A stretch of DNA of 53,204 nucleotides from Gammaproteobacteria bacterium (lineage in GTDB: Bacteria; Pseudomonadota; Gammaproteobacteria; Enterobacterales; Kangiellaceae). How positions within the stretch are numbered: the first letter of the stretch is position 1; every line of letters starts with the position of its first letter. The stretch covers positions 1-53,204 of the forward strand of contig JABXHQ010000011.1 in the NCBI GenBank assembly GCA_013373545.1. The letters run 5' to 3'. Position numbers and translations under genes: made by a program. Of this stretch, positions 24,390 through 34,295 are shown in pieces. Below the pieces are notes generated by a model. That model was not told where the DNA came from. It searched no databases and was given only the letters and a program-made list of their open reading frames with translations.

Positions 24390-27300
24390 TAGTTGCTACC
24401 TGGAATACTGCCTAGTCGGCCACCAGGTGCACCTGGATAAACCAAACCTTCACTCTCTACTGCGTCCTGAACTGCGTTATGGCAATCATTAAAATAAGGC
24501 GTCCAAATACCATTATTTTTATTTGCATTCATAAAGTCCATGATCGCTTTTTCTTTCCCTTTAGAGTTTTTAACAACATTACAAGCATCACCTTTCGGGC
24601 CTTTCTCGTTATCGTCGGCCATACCTTGTCCCGAACTACCACGCATACTCGCAGAGCTGTTGGTCGTGGTATCCCAAGCATAGGCATGATTGCCCACAAA
24701 TGGGAAACCGTCGACAGCGCGGTTACAAACCATAATATCAAGACCTAATGGATCAACAAAACGAATCGGATTATTCAGTGCATACGCATAAGTATTGACG
24801 CCAGCAGTTAACCCAACCGGATCACTTTGTAAGTAACGACCGAGCGCATCATCATAGTCGCGATTAACATTGTACCAGCTATCTTTCTCACTATCATAAT
24901 ACTGCCCAGGGAAACCTAAGTTAAACTCACCGAAACTATTACGAGTGATGCGGCGCTCAAACGCAGCGTTCTCAGCACGCCAAACAGTCGACTTACTGGC
25001 ATTGATAACGACTTCTGGTCGACCTAAATGATCGGATAACACAGGGTAGGTAATTTTGTTTTTCACTACACCCACGACTTCATGACCAAGGTAAATGTAG
25101 TTCAAATGCGTATTACCTTTTACTTCATAGCCGATTTTTCCTGATGGCAAGTAGGCAAAGAAAGTATGCGTACCATTCACTGATTTTTTCAATCGTTTAC
25201 CAAAAGCATCGTAGTGATAGGTTGCCGCTGTGCTACCATTTGCAAATGAACTCAACCGGTTAGCATCGTTATAGTCAAAAGACTTACTACCAAAACGGAT
25301 GATATTGCCGTTTCTATCGGTTGAGATTGAACTCGACTGAACGCTACTTAAGCGGTTACTGTTCGATGCATAACTATAGCGCGTGCTGCCTTTTTGCAAG
25401 CGGTTGCCGTTAGCGTCGTACAGATAAGACAAACTTGCATTAAAGTCGTAGCTTGACTGCAACCGCTCGTTAGCATCAAAACTGTAACTTCGATATTTAT
25501 TGGTTCGATTGAGATAAGGATCATTAATGCGCTGAATATTACTATTAGCATCATACTGGAATGATAAGTCTTGCAATCCAGATGCTAGCAGACGCGTTAA
25601 CTGATAACGATTATTGCGAACGTAGGTACGCTTAACGCCATTACCAAATGCTAAGTCTGCAACCGGACCAAAGGGTTTATAGTTCACACTCGAAATAAGA
25701 GTACTACCATTAACCTTTATATTATTCGGCCGGCCTTGAGCATCAAAACCATAATCAACGACAACGCCGTTAGGGTAAGTGATTTTATCAATCGCGCCCA
25801 ATGCATTGTACTGATAATTAGTCGTTAACGTTTTTCCACTAAGTGCATGTTTAACTTGCGTCATTTCACCCAGCGCATTGTATTGAAAATAGTGAGTGCC
25901 GGCGTTATCACTCAATTGAGCTAGGTAACCTTTGCGCTGTGTATCATATTGATAACGATAACCAAGCGATGTATCCACTAAACGATTAAGCGCATCATAG
26001 TTGTAGCTAATTGAAACACCACGCGCATCGGTTTTACGGACCAAATTACCAGCCTCATCATACTCTAAATAAGTGGTGCCTGAGTCAGGACTTACCTGAC
26101 GAACCAAGTTGCCAAAACCGTCATAATAGAACAGCGTGGCATTTCCTCTTGGGTCAATTACCTTAGTCACTTGATCTAGGTTGTTGTAAGTAAAGCGCGT
26201 AACGCCTCCTCTGCGATCAATAACCTCACTTAAGCGACCAAACTCATCATGCTCTTGCGAAATACTGCGGTTCAAAGCATCTTTAATGGCACTCGGTTTT
26301 AGATCAACGTCATACTCATAAGATTTAGTGACTGAACCACCCGAAATAATTGACTTCAACCGATTTAATGAATCATAGGTTCTTTGATCCGATTTAAGCA
26401 CCGTTTCATTGTCTTGTAGATCGCACAGTCTCGGATCACGAACGGGTCCGTCATTACAGCTACCAATTCCAAATGAAATTCGTTTGATGGTTTCTGCTGT
26501 TAGGTTACTCGCTCTGTCATAGCCAAAAGACTTAAACTCTAATGGACTTGAGCCATAGCGAATGCTGGTCACTCGATGGGCATTATCGTAAGAAAATAAA
26601 ATCGATTGATTGTTAGGTTGTACAATCGAAGTGACTTGACCTAAACCATCATAATGGTAACTCGTTGTGCGCGCAGCGCCATTAGCATCCTTAATAACTT
26701 TCCGGATCCAACCTCGTTCGCCATACACGTACTCATTGACCGTACCGTCCGGTAATGTCACTTTTTGCGGCTTACCAAACACATTATAGTTTTCGTAATA
26801 GACGGAATAACCGATTGACGGCGGCATTTCCAGTTCAGTTAAATTACCACTGCTATCAAAGTGATAGGTATAGCGATCGTCGACATCGGTACGTGGGCCA
26901 TCGATAACTTTAGTTGTTAACATGCCGGCATTGCCATTCGTGGTATAACTGTATTGCCACTGACGTTTTTGACCCGCAATTCCATAGCTGGATGTATTGG
27001 TCATGATTTTACGGCCCACTCGATAGCCGTCAAATTCATACTCAGTGGTTAACCCATCAGCAACCACCTTCTCAATTTCACCTAATTTATCATTCCAGGT
27101 ATAACTAATGGCCTTTTCATTTACCGTGTTACTTGCCAAAATTTCCTTGGTCACACGATTTTTATTATCGTACTCAAACCGAGTCACGGCGCCATTCCAA
27201 TCGGTTTTGCTGAGTAACTGTTGATAATCACTTGAGTATTGATAGTTTTGACTCGAAGCTAAACAAGTGTTGTCGGCATGCCCTTGCACATCCACGACTT

Positions 27301-28687
27301 TCCAGCCAACTGAGGTATTGTTTTTTGGTCGCTTAAAGATATAAGTAGTTTGTTTTCCGAGTGCGTTTTCAGTGACTACTCGGCGCGTTTCTACTGTAGA
27401 ACTTGAGGTAGTGCTTGACTGTAGAATGCGGAAACTTTCTTGCTGGTTGCCATGGTAACTGCGCGTTGCATAATTCGCATTATATTCCCAAGTGGCAAAA
27501 CGTTGCCCCTTAGCATCGACCAATCCAATCATTGCACTATTGGCGCTTTGATAGATATAGCGTGTAGTATCATGGGTTTCGCCAGAACTGGTGATTACAT
27601 CCTTCGGCATGCTTACTACTTCTAAATTACCGCGCACGTCGTACTGATAAGAAATTACCGATTGGTTCGGCAAGGTGATACTGCCTATGTAGCCACGCGA
27701 GTTATAAGTTAGGTTAAGCCGCTCGCCGTTACTATGGCGCATCTGACGCAATTGCTGACCACTGTTATAGTCATAATAAATATGCTCACCCGAAGAATAC
27801 TTTTTTACATAGGCAATCTTGCCATCGACAATTCGAAAGCGCTCGTAAAACCCATCAGCGATTAACGACCACGAATCATTACTTTCAGTAACCCGATACT
27901 CATTATTATTAGCATCAAACCATTTAGAAACGGTATAAGTATTTGACCCAGTGTCTCCGGTGTCGTCGGTTGATTGTGTATCGCCCGTAGTATCTTCGTA
28001 CTCAATTTGCACACGTTTTTCTTGCAAGTGCAACACTTCACCGTTGTAGCGAGTAATACTGATCTTACGACGTCCTGTCGTGTTATCTTTTATATAAACG
28101 CCACGCTCAAAAGATGAAGAACGTTGCTTACCAAACAGCCCAGTAAAGCGGTCGGTAGAGCTATTAGTGTATTCATAGGAGCGCGTTATTACCAAAGGAA
28201 GGACGCCGCGACCGGCGAAGTCGACTTCAGTTTGAACCTTAGTTCCTGTTGCAATAGTAATCGGATTACCACCGGTAGGTTGTGCTTTACAAGACACTAC
28301 TTTTGGTGGCGCTTGACGTCCTTGGCCTGAGCCGCCGGAGGTAGCACCACCGCCCCCACCTGACGCAGGATCATCATAAAGGTAGTCATTTTCGCGAGAA
28401 AACAGTTGCGAAAGAAAAAAACTGTAGTCAGGAGTTACAACACGCTGACCAATAATTGTCATTGTATTATTGCAATTTTCACAACCACCATCATCGCCGT
28501 CCGTTGATGTAGAATCAGACATAGAAGTCAATTGCGCACTGGACCAACCCCAACCGGCTTTTAAGCTCGAGCTTTGAGAGGAAAAGTCTGCCTCATCTTC
28601 AAAAAAGTTCTTGTCCGTTGCACTGGCAACAAAACTCGAACAGACTAGAGCGGCGGTAACCGCAGCTCTTACACTATTAGAACTCAT
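24389..28687 (-). CDS. Secreted RHS/YD-repeat protein with polymorphic C-terminal tip
   Basis: 1432 residues from ATG 28687, which has AAAGGAG 6 nt upstream; an earlier frame start at 28732 lacks one. Signal peptide 1-23, low-complexity Ser/Gly linker with CENC (Cys69, Cys72), then a DUF6531-type entry (GGNPITIATGTKVQTEVDF), some forty YD repeats and the core end (ALGRYLQSDPVGLTAG ... NPIRFVDPLGLD, near residue 1317). After the core comes a 115-residue tip with NHAYAWD (His1334) and YFNDCHNAVQ (Cys1402, His1403), ending GGRLGSIPGSN. His then Asn-x-Cys order recalls circularly permuted NlpC/P60 (LRAT-like) cysteine enzymes; this is a weak structural guess. RHS shells enclose toxins delivered to competitors. 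No VgrG or PAAR gene is near, and the signal peptide suggests Sec export. Fic gene upstream, candidate immunity gene downstream, one operon. Confidence 0.9.
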   Translation of the reverse strand: MSSNSVRAAVTAALVCSSFVASATDKNFFEDEADFSSQSSSLKAGWGWSSAQLTSMSDSTSTDGDDGGCENCNNTMTIIGQRVVTPDYSFFLSQLFSRENDYLYDDPASGGGGGATSGGSGQGRQAPPKVVSCKAQPTGGNPITIATGTKVQTEVDFAGRGVLPLVITRSYEYTNSSTDRFTGLFGKQRSSSFERGVYIKDNTTGRRKISITRYNGEVLHLQEKRVQIEYEDTTGDTQSTDDTGDTGSNTYTVSKWFDANNNEYRVTESNDSWSLIADGFYERFRIVDGKIAYVKKYSSGEHIYYDYNSGQQLRQMRHSNGERLNLTYNSRGYIGSITLPNQSVISYQYDVRGNLEVVSMPKDVITSSGETHDTTRYIYQSANSAMIGLVDAKGQRFATWEYNANYATRSYHGNQQESFRILQSSTTSSSTVETRRVVTENALGKQTTYIFKRPKNNTSVGWKVVDVQGHADNTCLASSQNYQYSSDYQQLLSKTDWNGAVTRFEYDNKNRVTKEILASNTVNEKAISYTWNDKLGEIEKVVADGLTTEYEFDGYRVGRKIMTNTSSYGIAGQKRQWQYSYTTNGNAGMLTTKVIDGPRTDVDDRYTYHFDSSGNLTELEMPPSIGYSVYYENYNVFGKPQKVTLPDGTVNEYVYGERGWIRKVIKDANGAARTTSYHYDGLGQVTSIVQPNNQSILFSYDNAHRVTSIRYGSSPLEFKSFGYDRASNLTAETIKRISFGIGSCNDGPVRDPRLCDLQDNETVLKSDQRTYDSLNRLKSIISGGSVTKSYEYDVDLKPSAIKDALNRSISQEHDEFGRLSEVIDRRGGVTRFTYNNLDQVTKVIDPRGNATLFYYDGFGNLVRQVSPDSGTTYLEYDEAGNLVRKTDARGVSISYNYDALNRLVDTSLGYRYQYDTQRKGYLAQLSDNAGTHYFQYNALGEMTQVKHALSGKTLTTNYQYNALGAIDKITYPNGVVVDYGFDAQGRPNNIKVNGSTLISSVNYKPFGPVADLAFGNGVKRTYVRNNRYQLTRLLASGLQDLSFQYDANSNIQRINDPYLNRTNKYRSYSFDANERLQSSYDFNASLSYLYDANGNRLQKGSTRYSYASNSNRLSSVQSSSISTDRNGNIIRFGSKSFDYNDANRLSSFANGSTAATYHYDAFGKRLKKSVNGTHTFFAYLPSGKIGYEVKGNTHLNYIYLGHEVVGVVKNKITYPVLSDHLGRPEVVINASKSTVWRAENAAFERRITRNSFGEFNLGFPGQYYDSEKDSWYNVNRDYDDALGRYLQSDPVGLTAGVNTYAYALNNPIRFVDPLGLDIMVCNRAVDGFPFVGNHAYAWDTTTNSSASMRGSSGQGMADDNEKGPKGDACNVVKNSKGKEKAIMDFMNANKNNGIWTPYFNDCHNAVQDAVESEGLVYPGAPGGRLGSIPGSN

Positions 28688-28707
28688 AGAGTCTCCTTTA
28701 AGTAAAA

Positions 28708-29805
28708 TTAATGACGTCCCGTCATAGAGCAAATGATCTCATCCAATTGAGACCACAGTTGAAAAACAGGTGTGCAGTAGAAAAATCGATAGTTTTCCGG
28801 ATAGCGCGTGACGCTAATATCAATCAGCCCAATACTTTGGAGTTTCAGTAAGAAGCGATCGGCCTTAGCTTTATCCCAGTCGTACTGTTTGGCGAGTTTT
28901 GCGCCATTAACTAAAGGCTCATTGATCATTTCAAGCGCAACCGAATATTCATCATCGGCAAACGATAATAGTGACAGCCTTCCGGTAAACTGATGAAAAA
29001 ACAACTCGTAACTGGCCAAAAGTTTTTGCATTAGCTGTGCGCTGTGAGTGAAGGCTTCCGGCCAAAAACCCAGCGCGTCGTTACAAAACAAATGATACTG
29101 TCCCATGGTTTGCGTTGACGTTTGAAAACGAAAATCATGACAGTGTAATCGATACAACCAAGGGTGAACGATTTGGCCGCCCGCCGTTCGCTCCAGCATA
29201 ACCTCAAACAACAGACGCGCTAAGCGACCATTACCATCTAAAAAAGGATGGATGGCTAAGAACTTTAAATGAAAGATAAGCGCACGATGCAGCGGTGGCA
29301 GCTTTGAATGATTGTAAAAATCTACCAAATTGCTCATTAAGCATGCTACGAATTCCGGCTTGGGTGGGACAAACTTAGCTTGTTTTAAAGACTTACCAAT
29401 AAAATTTTGCGTTTGGCGATACTCGCCCACTCGCTTGGCCGTTGGCGCAATGATTTGATGCGCAGCGCATATAGCTTGCTCGGTTAGTTTTTCGTCGCGA
29501 CTTAGAATGGCTTTCGCTTCTTGATAGGCATGCACTTGCTGCTGCAATATCGAGCCCGACTCATCAATAACCGGTATATCTAAGCTATGAAAAAATTCGG
29601 CTAAGCTTAATCGCTTACGGGTAACATGACGCGCCGACTTTAAGCTTTCATCACCGGCTAGATAGCGGCTTAGAAACTTGGATAAATTAAAATTTTTCCA
29701 AGCTTGATTAGATATCTCATCCGCATTAAAAGCAAGCGCAGCGGTTTTAATCGGATCTTCTAAAAAGGTATCTTCAGCAATAATTGGAATTACCGCGGGT
29801 GACAT
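28708..29805 (-). CDS. Fic-domain protein (probable AMP transferase) with C-terminal winged helix
   Basis: 365 residues; ATG 29805 preceded by GGGG. The Fic motif is intact at 186-197 (HPFLDGNGRLAR), and the typical earlier strand GEYRQTQNFIG is at about 127-137. Fic proteins usually transfer AMP from ATP to a hydroxyl side chain of a target protein. A C-terminal segment (about 285-345, KLAKQYDWDKAKADRFLLKL) looks like a winged helix-turn-helix, as in many standalone Fic proteins. I do not see a clear S/T-xxx-E-G/N inhibitory helix. It ends 20 nt before the RHS start, whose ribosome site follows its stop, so both are likely co-transcribed. That linkage suggests a role in the toxin locus, but Fic regulators are common and the pairing could be chance. 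Confidence 0.9.
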   Translation of the reverse strand: MSPAVIPIIAEDTFLEDPIKTAALAFNADEISNQAWKNFNLSKFLSRYLAGDESLKSARHVTRKRLSLAEFFHSLDIPVIDESGSILQQQVHAYQEAKAILSRDEKLTEQAICAAHQIIAPTAKRVGEYRQTQNFIGKSLKQAKFVPPKPEFVACLMSNLVDFYNHSKLPPLHRALIFHLKFLAIHPFLDGNGRLARLLFEVMLERTAGGQIVHPWLYRLHCHDFRFQTSTQTMGQYHLFCNDALGFWPEAFTHSAQLMQKLLASYELFFHQFTGRLSLLSFADDEYSVALEMINEPLVNGAKLAKQYDWDKAKADRFLLKLQSIGLIDISVTRYPENYRFFYCTPVFQLWSQLDEIICSMTGRH

Positions 29806-29923
29806 AAAAAATCCCCAAAGTATTATCGATCACCGTTAAAATTTTGGCGCAGAAAACCCTGAGCGTTTAACTCACTAAATTTTTAACGAATTAATCGAAC
29901 CTATAATTGTCCTTCCAAAATAT

Positions 29924-29940
29924 TCGATACAGCGTATCGA
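29924..29940. promoter_or_regulatory. Palindrome TCGATAC-AGC-GTATCGA
   Basis: Perfect 7-bp inverted repeat with a 3-nt spacer, about 120 nt upstream of the Fic start. It could be an operator for the fic-RHS operon. It has no T-tract, so a terminator is unlikely. Confidence 0.4.
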
Positions 29941-30166
29941 GCTGCCAATCCTTAGCAACGAGACCGAATGGTATCGCGATTGCTGCACTACCACAAATCG
30001 AAACCACGGTATTATTAACAATGATTCGATTGAACTTTTCTATCGTCTTTGTGACAGGCATAAAGGAGTTTAAAAAGACAAAGTCGATCTTGGTAGCACC
30101 TTAACTAATCCGGCTACATTTATTTTTAGGATAAAACCGATCGTTTTTTATTTAATACAGAGAAAT

Positions 30167-30198
30167 AAAAAAACGCCCATTGATTTATGAACGTTTTT
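30167..30198. terminator. Terminator downstream of tyrS
   Basis: AAAAACG (30169-30175) pairs with CGTTTTT (30192-30198), with a CAT/ATG inner pairing. The A and T runs on each side give a U-tract in both directions. It lies 35 nt past the tyrS stop. Confidence 0.55.
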
Positions 30199-30232
30199 AA
30201 AAGTTTTACGATGTATCAGTCGACTGTTTAAA

Positions 30233-31429
30233 CTAAACAATCATGACTTTAGCAATTTTCTTTTTGCCCGCTTGAATCACATACTCGCCTTTGCCTAACA
30301 TGAGTGACGGCTCAATGACTTGCCAATCAACTTTGACACGACCGTTTTTCAGCATGTCTTTCGCTTGTGCCGAGTTAGTAGCTAAGTTTGATTGATTAAG
30401 AATACGGCCTATCGGTAGTTGCTCAACACCCTCAAGCGCAACTTCCACTTCGGGACAGTCTTCGGGTATTTCACCATCCTTTACGATATTGCCAGCACCT
30501 TTATGGGCATTCGCCGCTGCTTCTTCGCCATGAAAGCGCGCAACAATTTCTCGCGCCAGTTCGATTTTAATATCGCGAGGGTTAGCCCCTTGCTCAACAC
30601 TTGTCTTTAAAGCGTCAATTTCATTCAGTGGTCGAAACGATAGCAGCTCAAAGTAACGCCACATTAAACTATCGGGAATCGATACCATTTTCTGGAACAT
30701 CTCTCCCGGGGCGTCAGTGATGCCAATATAATTGCCCAATGACTTGGACATCTTTTGCACGCCATCTAACCCTTCAAGCAATGGCATAGTGATCACAACT
30801 TGCGGTTTTTGGCCGTAGTCCTTTTGTAACTCTCGCCCCATCAACAAATTAAAACGTTGGTCGGTGCCGCCCAACTCAATATCGCACTCGAGCGCTACTG
30901 AATCGTAACCTTGAACTAACGGATACATAAATTCATGGATTGCGATCGATTGATTGGCGGCATAGCGTTTTTTAAAATCATCACGCTCTAACATACGTGC
31001 CACGGTTTGGTGCGACGCAAGCTTCAGCATACCTGCGGCCCCAAGCTGCTCACACCACTCACTGTTAAACGCCACGGTGGTCTTTTCAGGGTCGAGAATT
31101 TTAAAAATTTGCTCTTTATAGGTTCGCGCGTTGTCCGCAATTTGCTCACGAGTTAGCGGTGGCCGCGTTGCGCTTTTGCCAGTTGGATCACCAATCATGC
31201 CGGTAAAGTCGCCGATTAGAAACACCACCTCATGCCCAAGCATTTGAAACTGCCGCATTTTATTGATTAATACGGTATGGCCAAGGTGCAAATCCGGTGC
31301 AGTGGGATCAAAGCCCGCTTTTACCTTTAAGCGCTTTCCTGAAGCCACCAAAGCCTCAAGTTCCGCCTCTACTAATACTTCATCTGCGCCGCGCTTAATT
31401 TCTTCTAGAGCGTTATTGATTTCGCTCAT
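30233..31429 (-). CDS. tyrS: Tyrosine--tRNA ligase
   Basis: 398 residues; ATG 31429 with a nearby GGAG (AGGAGCCAGTC). A class I aminoacyl-tRNA synthetase that charges tRNA-Tyr in the cytoplasm. The HIGH signature is HLGH (48-51), the KMSKS loop is exact at 226-230, and tyrosine-site motifs [10 protein letters not shown] and [14 protein letters not shown] are present. The C-terminal S4 RNA-binding domain (about 335-398) carries [22 protein letters not shown]-like residues. The length suits the TyrZ-like bacterial type. It is divergent from mepM-anmK, a gene order shared by many gammaproteobacteria. Confidence 0.97.
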   Translation of the reverse strand: MSEINNALEEIKRGADEVLVEAELEALVASGKRLKVKAGFDPTAPDLHLGHTVLINKMRQFQMLGHEVVFLIGDFTGMIGDPTGKSATRPPLTREQIADNARTYKEQIFKILDPEKTTVAFNSEWCEQLGAAGMLKLASHQTVARMLERDDFKKRYAANQSIAIHEFMYPLVQGYDSVALECDIELGGTDQRFNLLMGRELQKDYGQKPQVVITMPLLEGLDGVQKMSKSLGNYIGITDAPGEMFQKMVSIPDSLMWRYFELLSFRPLNEIDALKTSVEQGANPRDIKIELAREIVARFHGEEAAANAHKGAGNIVKDGEIPEDCPEVEVALEGVEQLPIGRILNQSNLATNSAQAKDMLKNGRVKVDWQVIEPSLMLGKGEYVIQAGKKKIAKVMIV

Positions 31430-31559
31430 GACTGGCTCCTACTCACTGCTGTTTTTTACTCGCTCAGGAATTGCTATCGTTAAAGTCAAAATGATAATGC
31501 AACCTTTCCTGACAATTCAGGTCTAGACTCCCCATAGCGAGATAAATTAGGTTAAACTG

Positions 31560-31565
31560 TATAAT
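31560..31565 (+). promoter_or_regulatory. Possible -10 box for the mepM-anmK operon
   Basis: TATAAT at 31560-31565, 132 nt before the mepM ATG. No good -35 hexamer stands 16-18 nt upstream, so the call is weak. Confidence 0.3.
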
Positions 31566-31696
31566 AAATTCGAACGCGCCGGATAACTCGGTTATCCGTC
31601 ACAATGCGTAAGGCAAGGTGGCCGCATCCAGCGCGCCATTTTAGCTGGAAGTCGCGTAAAGTTGTATGCCCTTTGGGACAGTATTTATAAAAATTT

Positions 31697-33127
31697 ATGA
31701 TTAAGCAGGACTACAAAGCCAAATCCAGAGCGCGACATGTGCGTAACTGGTCATTTCTTGAGCATATAAAACTTCGCTGGGGCGAAATAACCGCGGTATC
31801 GGTGGGCGTTTTGTTGCTTAGCCTTGCGCTGTCCGGAGGCGATGAGGAGTCAATCCCCGCAGCCGCCGAGCAAGGGGAAATCGCATTGACCACGGAGCCA
31901 GTTGTGGCAGAACCAGTTGATATCAGCCAACGTCCAACTTCACGTTATGAATTACCACTTACTTGGGAAGGTCCGAGCGCCAAGGTAGAGACGCTGAGCC
32001 CAGACGATGAGTCCACGCCACAAACCTTATTGAAGCAGCGCAGCGTTGAGATCAAGTCAGGCGATACGCTTTCGGCATTGTTCCAAAGCCAAGGTTTTTC
32101 CGCGCGTGATGTTTACCGCGTCACTCAGGATCCGTTAGCCGAAAAAACACTGCGCCGGATTCGCCCAGGAAAAACTTTATTGTTTGAAACCGATGAGTCG
32201 CAACAGTTAGTAGGCGTATATTACGAGCTTGCCATAAATGAAACGCTGCAGGTCAAGTTAACCGGAGACAAGTTTGTTGCAGAGATTAAAAAGCGTCCGA
32301 TTGAAATCCGTCATGCCTTTGCCAGCGGCGTTATTTCCGACTCCCTGTTCGCCGCTGGAAAAGACGCCGGACTCAGTGACACGCTTATTGTCAAGTTAGC
32401 CAATGTATTTGGTTGGGACATAGATTTTGTCTTGGATGTACGTAAAAACGATAGCTTCGCCATGATTTACGAAACCAAATTTCTAGATGGTGAATTTATT
32501 GGTGATGGTGAAATCATCGCCGCGCAATTTATTAATCAAGGGGAAGTGTTTCAAGCGGTGCGTTACACCGATAAAGACGGCAATGATAATTTCTATACGC
32601 CGGAAGGCAAAAGCATGCGTAAAGCGTTTTTACGCGCGCCGGTGAACTTTATGTACATCAGCTCCAACTTTAAACCGAAACGCTTCCACCCGATTTTAAA
32701 ACGCTGGAAAGCACACCGCGGAATTGACTATCGAGCGCCAACGGGCACCCCCATTTACGCCGCTGGCGATGGCAAAGTCATCGCCTCGTCGCAAAACAAA
32801 TACAACGGAAAATATGTCTTTATTCAGCACGGCAATAATATAGTGACTAAGTACTTACATATGTCACGGCGCGCGGTTAGCAATGGTAAACGCGTTAAAC
32901 AAGGTCAGGTAATTGGCTATGTTGGAGCCACAGGCCTCGCGGAAGCACCGCATTTACACTATGAATTTGTGGTGGGTGGCGTGCATCGTAATCCGCGTAC
33001 GGTTAAGCTTCCAGAAGCATTGCCAGTAGCTAAATCTGAGCGCGAGCGCTTTACCCAGCAAACCCAATCTTTGCTCGCCAGTCTCGAGTCGTATCAAAAA
33101 TTTAACTCAGTCGCACTGGGTCAATAA
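31697..33127 (+). CDS. mepM: Murein DD-endopeptidase, M23 family
   Basis: 476 residues. One N-terminal membrane anchor (about 30-46), an OapA/LysM-like region (about 115-165, EIKSGDTLSALFQSQGF), a second linker domain, and a C-terminal M23 peptidase. The zinc ligands are visible as His340 and Asp344 (HRGID) and His421 (HLH 419-421). M23 enzymes of this type cut DD-crosslinks to let the cell wall grow. The length and domain order match MepM/YebA. First gene of a likely operon with anmK (11-nt gap), which joins wall cleavage with recycling of the released anhydro-muropeptide sugar. The start ATG 31697 has a weak ribosome site. Confidence 0.92.
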   Translation: MIKQDYKAKSRARHVRNWSFLEHIKLRWGEITAVSVGVLLLSLALSGGDEESIPAAAEQGEIALTTEPVVAEPVDISQRPTSRYELPLTWEGPSAKVETLSPDDESTPQTLLKQRSVEIKSGDTLSALFQSQGFSARDVYRVTQDPLAEKTLRRIRPGKTLLFETDESQQLVGVYYELAINETLQVKLTGDKFVAEIKKRPIEIRHAFASGVISDSLFAAGKDAGLSDTLIVKLANVFGWDIDFVLDVRKNDSFAMIYETKFLDGEFIGDGEIIAAQFINQGEVFQAVRYTDKDGNDNFYTPEGKSMRKAFLRAPVNFMYISSNFKPKRFHPILKRWKAHRGIDYRAPTGTPIYAAGDGKVIASSQNKYNGKYVFIQHGNNIVTKYLHMSRRAVSNGKRVKQGQVIGYVGATGLAEAPHLHYEFVVGGVHRNPRTVKLPEALPVAKSERERFTQQTQSLLASLESYQKFNSVALGQ

Positions 33128-33138
33128 AAGGCTTTAAC

Positions 33139-34260
33139 ATGCAAGAACTTTACATCGGATTAATTTCTGGTACTTCAGCCGATGGCATTGATGCCATCTT
33201 GTTAAGTTTTGAAGGGGAGCGTTTGCACGCCGTTGCCGCGAATACCTTTAGCTATCCAGAGACGGTACGTGATGAGATCCTCCATTTGTCTCAACCTGCC
33301 GCTGAGCACGCCGCACAACGCATTGACCGCATGGGCCACTTGGATCGCCAAGTTGGGCAATTATTTGCTAAAGCCGCCACCGATTTATGCCAGCAAGCCG
33401 GCGTGGCTATCGAAACCGTAACCGCCATCGGCAGTCATGGCCAAACTTTGCGCCACCGCCCACAGGGACAGCATCCATTTACTTTACAAATTGGCGATCC
33501 GAATGTCATCGCCTTTACCAGTGGCTGTGCCGTTGTCGCTGATTTTCGACGCATGGACATGGCGGCCGGCGGGCAAGGTGCGCCTCTGGTACCGCTGTTT
33601 CACCAGTGGCTGACTCAAGATGCTAGCGTGAACCAGGTGATTTTAAATTTAGGTGGCATCGCCAACATCACTTGGCTACCGAAAGATAATGGCCGCGCTT
33701 CCGGATTCGACACCGGACCGGCGTCGGCCCTAATGGACTATTGGATCCACCACCACCAACAACAAAATTATGATGCCGGTGGTCGCTGGGCGGCGGCGGG
33801 AGAAGTGCATCAAGAGTTGCTGAAACATATGCTCGCCGATCCCTACTTTAAAATGTCAGCACCGAAGAGCACTGGTCGAGAATACTTTGATGCCAAATGG
33901 CTAGCGCAAAAATTAAAAGGCGCCGATCCGGTTCCAGCACAAGATGTTCAGGCGACTTTATGCGAGCTAACTGCGCGCACGATTGTTGACGGTATCGGCT
34001 TGCTACCGGCAACTTGCGAGCGCGTGCTGATTTGTGGGGGTGGCATTCATAACGACCATTTAATGGCGCGGATCCGTCATCATATGCCCGCTCACGTTGA
34101 AATAGCTGCGTTGTCCCACCAAGGTATTGAGAGTGATTTTATTGAGGCCGCCACTTTTGCCTGGTTGGCCCGTCAACGCTTGAGCCAGACTCGCCTAGAC
34201 TACACCAGCGTAACCGGAGCAGCGCAGCCGTTGCTACTTGGCGGCTTGTATCAAGCGTAA
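33139..34260 (+). CDS. anmK: Anhydro-N-acetylmuramic acid kinase
   Basis: 373 residues; ATG 33139 with AAAAGG 8 nt upstream. Cytosolic enzyme that uses ATP to open and phosphorylate 1,6-anhydroMurNAc to MurNAc-6-phosphate during peptidoglycan recycling. The ATP site GLISGTSADGIDA is at 7-19; GSHGQTLRHRP, GFDTGPASALMDYW and the late glycine motif ICGGGIHN are all intact. Length is normal. It follows mepM by 11 nt. Confidence 0.96.
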   Translation: MQELYIGLISGTSADGIDAILLSFEGERLHAVAANTFSYPETVRDEILHLSQPAAEHAAQRIDRMGHLDRQVGQLFAKAATDLCQQAGVAIETVTAIGSHGQTLRHRPQGQHPFTLQIGDPNVIAFTSGCAVVADFRRMDMAAGGQGAPLVPLFHQWLTQDASVNQVILNLGGIANITWLPKDNGRASGFDTGPASALMDYWIHHHQQQNYDAGGRWAAAGEVHQELLKHMLADPYFKMSAPKSTGREYFDAKWLAQKLKGADPVPAQDVQATLCELTARTIVDGIGLLPATCERVLICGGGIHNDHLMARIRHHMPAHVEIAALSHQGIESDFIEAATFAWLARQRLSQTRLDYTSVTGAAQPLLLGGLYQA

Positions 34261-34295
34261 CCCGCAGCGCCTAGCGCAGCCGTAATTAATATGGG

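Larger units (their letters stand above)
29806..30232. other. Intergenic region between tyrS and fic
   Basis: 427 nt with no credible gene; a 65-codon frame at 29907-30104 lacks a ribosome site. It holds the fic promoter, a palindrome at 29924-29940 and the tyrS terminator. It marks the border between accessory and core gene content in this window. Confidence 0.55.

Noticed and set aside
24392-24736. RHS tip as a nuclease
   Set aside because: No HNH, GHH or PD-(D/E)XK pattern is visible, and the adjacent exported protein argues for a periplasmic target. Not excluded without structure prediction.
29907-30104. 65-codon open frame between fic and tyrS
   Set aside because: No ribosome site, no signal or domain pattern, and it overlaps the palindrome; probably chance.
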